In this document: positions 32,668-36,426 of the stretch, piece by piece
Position numbering within the stretch: position 1 is the first letter of the stretch
How the letters are laid out: every line of letters starts with the position of its first letter
Source: Candidatus Zhuqueibacterota bacterium
Lineage (GTDB): Bacteria > Zhuqueibacterota > Zhuqueibacteria > Residuimicrobiales > JAFGEC01
Length of the DNA stretch: 36,426 nt
Assembly (NCBI GenBank): GCA_016931775.1
Contig: JAFGEC010000585.1
Location: 1 to 36,426 of the forward strand
Direction: 5' to 3'
Notes under the pieces: model-generated
What the model was told of the DNA's origin: nothing
What the model saw: only the letters and a program-made list of their open reading frames with translations
The model's database searches: none
Position numbers and translations under genes: made by a program

Positions 32668-34191
32668 ATGGTGAAAAAAATTAACCTCACAACCATTATT
32701 TTACTCTTTGGATATGTGTTTTTCGCCCAAGCCCAGCTGGATTCAACCGGCATGGAAGGTAATTCAAAACAATCATGGTCGTTATTGTTTGATATTCAGG
32801 CCGACCGCCTTACGCGAAGTATAAATGCAGACAACAGTTTAAAAGACTATATCGAACTTGCCCGCCAAACCGGTAAGGAGGGGGATTGGCAGACGGCTAT
32901 TGAATTGCTCGGTGTTGTTGATGACGAGTTAGCTGATGAGCAGGTTGGTATAAATGCCGTCAGACGTTCATTTTTTTCGCAGTTTGACTTTGTGGCTATC
33001 AGTGGGACAGAGTTTTGGTTTCAGAAATTCGGTTTGTCATTGACGCAAGATGACAGCACAATAACCGAAAGTGAAAATAATCCCTATTTCGGCGTGAGGA
33101 TTTTGTTTGAAAAATCCTTTACTCCAATGTCCGTTACCAGATTCGACGGAGAGGCAAAGTGGGGTAATCAATACATTTCTCAAAACTTTTTTATAAAACA
33201 CTATGCCCCCATGGGAAAATCCGCAAGTTGGGTGCTGCAAAATATTTTTCAGTATACGGATTATAAAGAGAGTTCGTATAGCCGTTTGCTCGATAATACA
33301 ACCAAGATGGATGTGCTTCTTTCGCTTTCCCGGATCTTTGATCTCAAGTTCATGGAGGAGCTTCAAACCGTCCGGTATGGCGGCAATAGCGAATATCTAC
33401 CCAGTTTTCTTCAAAACAGGGCCACGATTTCTACCATTTATACACTTCCGTTCAGCACAACCGAGATTCGCTATTATTATAAAAATCGTAACTATGAGGA
33501 CCGGCAACGGAATTATCATGAGAACGTTCTTGTTGCGGATTTATTTCCTAAATCCAATCGATATTTTTCACTTTGGGTCCGGGGTCAATTCTGCCGCCGT
33601 TTCTATCATCATGAGTATGTCGATTCTTTATATACAAATAACTTTGATGAATTGAATTTTTCCTGCAATTTGCGTTATAATCTCAAACCGGCCATTCTCC
33701 GCTTTGATGGTGAATATGAAAGTAAAAACTATAAACACGAAAACAGTGTGATTCCAAATTATACCGACGTGGTTTTGGAGCCCTCCGTTGCCTTTCATGC
33801 TGGATCGCCGCTCACAATTAAAATCGGCTATCAGTATCGAACAAAAATGCACGGATCAGCGAGTTCTGATGAGCAGGAAACCGACCTGGAGGATTTTTTT
33901 TCCCATGGACCCGTATTTACCATCGATATGCTCGTCGGTGGAGGTCTGATGGCGTCGGTGTCCAATAATTACTATTTAAAACGATATAAGGATGTTTTTG
34001 AAGATGAGTACGGCCTGACGCTTTATACCGATAAAAATATCAACTCACTTTATTTTTTTCTCACCTGGAATCCTTTCAAACACTGGGAGTTCGATGTCCT
34101 GTTAAATTATGATGTGGAAAAACAGGAATACAATAATAGCTTGGATATGATGAGTAACTTTATTAATTTTGAACTTTCATACAAATTTTAA
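32668..34191 (+). CDS. Candidate outer-membrane beta-barrel protein
   Basis: A 507 aa exported protein: signal peptide about residues 1-22 ('LLFGYVFFAQAQ'), a helical, TPR-like stretch near residues 45-90 ('LARQTGKEGDWQTAIELLG'), then a long region rich in alternating aromatic and polar residues with many Tyr. It ends 'NFINFELSYKF', with the terminal Phe typical of outer-membrane barrels. No family name can be given. ATG 32668 (or GTG 32671) has no SD. A role as an envelope partner of the two secreted proteins upstream is inferred from position only. Confidence 0.6.
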   Translation: MVKKINLTTIILLFGYVFFAQAQLDSTGMEGNSKQSWSLLFDIQADRLTRSINADNSLKDYIELARQTGKEGDWQTAIELLGVVDDELADEQVGINAVRRSFFSQFDFVAISGTEFWFQKFGLSLTQDDSTITESENNPYFGVRILFEKSFTPMSVTRFDGEAKWGNQYISQNFFIKHYAPMGKSASWVLQNIFQYTDYKESSYSRLLDNTTKMDVLLSLSRIFDLKFMEELQTVRYGGNSEYLPSFLQNRATISTIYTLPFSTTEIRYYYKNRNYEDRQRNYHENVLVADLFPKSNRYFSLWVRGQFCRRFYHHEYVDSLYTNNFDELNFSCNLRYNLKPAILRFDGEYESKNYKHENSVIPNYTDVVLEPSVAFHAGSPLTIKIGYQYRTKMHGSASSDEQETDLEDFFSHGPVFTIDMLVGGGLMASVSNNYYLKRYKDVFEDEYGLTLYTDKNINSLYFFLTWNPFKHWEFDVLLNYDVEKQEYNNSLDMMSNFINFELSYKF

Positions 34192-34237
34192 ATTTCTTAT
34201 CTTTGATTATACTTTTTTACGAATATGAGGTGATTTA

Positions 34238-34930
34238 ATGAAATCCCAAAAGTTGAATCTATATTTTGGTCTTGTAGTTATTCTCATCGGCATGACAGCA
34301 TTGCTATTTAATGTTCGAATCATAGAGTTTAATTTTGAATTTTTTGTAGCGATTGTACTGCTATTTGTTGGTTACTTTTTAGTCCGATCTTATCAAACGA
34401 ACAAATCCATTGGTCATCTTATCCCTTCCATCATATGTCTGCTGTTTGCTTTGATGCTGCTGACACGGGTTTTTTTGGATATTCCCGTCGGTGTTTTATG
34501 GGCATCGTTGTTTTGGTGCGGTACGATATCATTCGGATTGGTCTATCAACGGAATAATAATAATTGGTGGGCGATTATTCCGGCCGGAGTGCTGTTCACC
34601 CTGGGAACAACAATTATAACCTCTGTATATGATCTACTCGACAACGATATGGAAGTGGTTGTTTTATTTTTGGGATTCGGATTAACGTTCTTTACTTTGT
34701 GGTCAATACGTAACACTGAAAATAAACTCAATTGGGCAATTTTCCCGGCCATAGCGCAGCTCCTTCTGACTTTTTTTTTGTTTTTCAATAGCTGGCCCGG
34801 ACTAAACAGGAGATGGATTTTTCCTGCTGTATTTATTGCTATGGGAATCATATTGATATTTATTTCATTGAAAAACATGAATAAAACCAAGAAAAATGAA
34901 AAGAACGGAATTACCGAAAAATCATCTTGA
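34238..34930 (+). CDS. Polytopic membrane protein, LiaF/DUF5668-like N-terminus
   Basis: A 230 aa protein with about seven predicted membrane helices and a basic, polar C-terminal tail ('NMNKTKKNEKNGITEKSS'). The opening 'LYFGLVVILIGMTALLFNV' resembles the paired-helix start of LiaI/LiaF-type and DUF5668 proteins. No enzymatic motif is visible. The start ATG 34238 follows GAGGTGA, a good SD. The 3' end overlaps the MFS gene by 35 bases, so the two are probably coupled. Function unknown; a membrane-stress role is only a family analogy. Confidence 0.65.
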   Translation: MKSQKLNLYFGLVVILIGMTALLFNVRIIEFNFEFFVAIVLLFVGYFLVRSYQTNKSIGHLIPSIICLLFALMLLTRVFLDIPVGVLWASLFWCGTISFGLVYQRNNNNWWAIIPAGVLFTLGTTIITSVYDLLDNDMEVVVLFLGFGLTFFTLWSIRNTENKLNWAIFPAIAQLLLTFFLFFNSWPGLNRRWIFPAVFIAMGIILIFISLKNMNKTKKNEKNGITEKSS

Positions 34931-36077
34931 GCCCATCCAATGGAGGAGAGTATTTTTATTATCATCCGCTCATTTTGTGAATGACTCTTATCATGGTTTT
35001 GTTGCCCCTTTATTGCCTGTTTTAATGACCACCCTTGGTTTGTCATTAACATATGTCGGTGTGCTTACCTCTATTCAGGCACTTACAAGCTCCCTGTCAC
35101 AGTTTGCGTTCGGCCATTTTGCGGATCGTATAAAAAGTCCATGGATGGTTGTTACCGGTCCGGTTGTTACGGCAACTTTTTTGGGGTTAATTGGTATTTT
35201 AAAAAAATATGAACTCATCGTGATTGTCCTTATCTTTGCAGGCCTGGGTACGGCCGCATTCCATCCCCAAGGTGCCATGTTCGCTGCAAAAGCAAGCGGG
35301 CGGCAACGGGGCCTAGGCATGTCAATTTTCGTCACAGGAGGCAGTGCCGGTCATGCTATGGGGGCGTTGATCATTTTACCTATTGTGACCTTTTGGGGCA
35401 TGCAATACAGTGTGGTAACCATCAGTTTTGGCATACTGATTTCAATTTTGCTGTTTATTAATCTACCATCCTTGCCGCAGTCGCCGATTTCATCCCATAA
35501 AAGTGAAAACCCGGTGTTACCTATTGTGTCGAAAAAGCCGTTAATCCTGCTGGCGTTTATCGTCACTATCAGAGCATTTATGATCGTCGGTTTTATTACA
35601 TTTATTCCGGTGTTTTTGCATAGCCGCAACGTATCACTTTTACTGTCAGGATCCGCGATTACGGTATTTGAATTGTCAGGAGCAGCGGGTGCTCTGCTGG
35701 GCGGACCGATATCCGACAGAATCGGTAGAAAACCTGTCATTCTGTATTCTCTTCTTTTGCCCATTCCATTGTTGTACCTGTTTACAATATCATTCGGAAT
35801 TATTGCTTTTTTGATTCTTGGCCTTGCTGGCTTATTGTTGCATTCCTCCATACCGGTTGCGATTGTACTGGGTCAGGATTTGTACCCCCAGCGTGTCAAT
35901 ACCATAACTTCCGTTCTTATGGGCGTCGCGTGGGGATTGGGGGGATTGTTGGTTAGCCCGTTGGGTATGTTTGCCGACCGGTATGGCCTGCAATCCGCGC
36001 TGCAAATACTTACACTTTTCGGATTAACGGCGGTTTTTGCTTCTTTGTTTTTATCGGAAACAAAAAAAAATGACTAA
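34896..36077 (+). CDS. MFS exporter, fosmidomycin-resistance-like
   Basis: A 393 aa inner-membrane transporter with 12 predicted helices. The N-terminus 'LSSAHFVNDSYHGFVAPLLP' is characteristic of the FSR/Bcr-related group, with His-x-x-Asn-Asp at the start of helix 1. 'GHFADRIKSPWMVV' and 'GGPISDRIGRKPVILYS' are the paired loop 2-3 and 8-9 motifs. The group exports small hydrophilic compounds, including fosmidomycin in E. coli; the natural substrate here is unknown. ATG 34896 lies inside the end of the preceding gene; no strong SD is present. It overlaps selA by 8 bases at its 3' end. Confidence 0.85.
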   Translation: MKRTELPKNHLEPIQWRRVFLLSSAHFVNDSYHGFVAPLLPVLMTTLGLSLTYVGVLTSIQALTSSLSQFAFGHFADRIKSPWMVVTGPVVTATFLGLIGILKKYELIVIVLIFAGLGTAAFHPQGAMFAAKASGRQRGLGMSIFVTGGSAGHAMGALIILPIVTFWGMQYSVVTISFGILISILLFINLPSLPQSPISSHKSENPVLPIVSKKPLILLAFIVTIRAFMIVGFITFIPVFLHSRNVSLLLSGSAITVFELSGAAGALLGGPISDRIGRKPVILYSLLLPIPLLYLFTISFGIIAFLILGLAGLLLHSSIPVAIVLGQDLYPQRVNTITSVLMGVAWGLGGLLVSPLGMFADRYGLQSALQILTLFGLTAVFASLFLSETKKND

Positions 36078-36426
36078 TTTAGCACTTTTACCATCCATCG
36101 ACTATCTTTTAAATCGGCGAGAGATCCGGAATTTAAGTACACGGTTTTCACGCACTTTTATCAAAGAAGAATTGAACAGGATACTCGATCAATTTCGTCT
36201 AAATCCACCTTCATTTTCGACCCGGGAAGAGTGTGTCGCTCTTGTCCTTGAGGCAATAAACCAAAATCTTCCCACAGAACCCGGCTTGAAAAGAGTCATC
36301 AATGCCACGGGTATTGTATTGCATACAGGAATGGGGCGGGCGCCGCTTTCCAGCGCTGCACAGCAGCAATTGGTTTCTATTATCGGCGGATATTGTAACA
36401 TTGAAATCGATTTAGACACGGGAAAA
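36070..36426 (+). CDS. selA: L-seryl-tRNA(Sec) selenium transferase, 5' part
   Basis: SelA is a PLP enzyme that converts seryl-tRNA(Sec) to selenocysteinyl-tRNA(Sec). 119 codons are visible and the frame is open to the window edge; the full protein is usually about 450-470 aa. The start reads 'LALLPSIDYLL'. The N-terminal helical domain follows, and then the diagnostic 'RVINATGIVLHTGMGRAPLS' and 'GGYCNIEIDLDTGK'. ATG 36070 overlaps the MFS stop by 8 bases. The PLP-binding lysine lies beyond the window. Its presence implies selenocysteine use; selB and selC should be nearby or elsewhere. Confidence 0.93.
   Translation, partial: MTNLALLPSIDYLLNRREIRNLSTRFSRTFIKEELNRILDQFRLNPPSFSTREECVALVLEAINQNLPTEPGLKRVINATGIVLHTGMGRAPLSSAAQQQLVSIIGGYCNIEIDLDTGK

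Overview
The window is a densely packed bacterial chromosome segment. Every supportable gene (37, the last cut by the window edge) lies on the + strand. Gaps are mostly under 100 bases, many neighbours overlap by 1 to 34 bases, and no stretch over 300 bases lacks a gene; the largest gap is 163 bases (28805-28967). I see no tRNA, rRNA, IS element, integrase or CRISPR array. The markers point to a deep, non-Bacteroidetes lineage of the FCB superphylum (Calditrichota/KSB1-like): a secreted protein ending in a 'NYPNPFNP' type 9 secretion tail, GWxTD and DUF5683 proteins, an MsbA exporter and a candidate outer-membrane barrel. Lineage is inferred, not measured. Starts are often GTG or TTG, frequently behind clear Shine-Dalgarno (SD) sequences.

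Layout. 1-1.6 kb: a strong sigma70-like promoter, then folB-folK-deoxynucleoside kinase. 1.7-6.1 kb: a small membrane protein, an MsbA-like ABC exporter, a GAF/HD-GYP protein, RidA and a DUF5683 membrane protein. 6.1-10.9 kb: a sodium-coupled SNF-type transporter, the triad carbamoyltransferase / SxtJ-like / DUF5989 (the last only 53 aa), an HD protein and a YfiM-like protein. 10.9-14.6 kb: purF, then UbiA prenyltransferase / 2[4Fe-4S] ferredoxin / geranylgeranyl-reductase-like flavoprotein, which reads as an isoprenoid-lipid or quinone module. 14.6-20.4 kb: ftsY, rimO, a GWxTD protein, LD-carboxypeptidase, purN and a purH that holds only the IMP cyclohydrolase domain. 20.5-23.7 kb: mreB and a class A penicillin-binding protein. 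23.8-28.8 kb: pdxS-pdxT, a metallo-beta-lactamase nuclease, and a DinG-type helicase with an N-terminal JAMM domain, closed by two tandem hairpins. 29-34.2 kb: an envelope group (helical-repeat secreted protein, Ig/CnaB-like T9SS cargo, candidate beta-barrel) with a very strong terminator before the last member. 34.2-36.4 kb: a polytopic membrane protein, an MFS exporter and the start of selA.

How they work together. folB/folK serve folate synthesis, which feeds the formyl-transfer step of PurN. PurF, PurN and PurH are purine steps, but the AICAR transformylase domain normally fused to PurH is missing. PdxS/PdxT make pyridoxal phosphate, the cofactor of SelA. MreB, the penicillin-binding protein, LD-carboxypeptidase and MsbA serve envelope growth. 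The observations most worth a second look are the JAMM-DinG fusion beside an MBL nuclease, the UbiA-ferredoxin-reductase operon, the carbamoyltransferase-SxtJ-DUF5989 triad, the single-domain PurH and the secreted-protein group.
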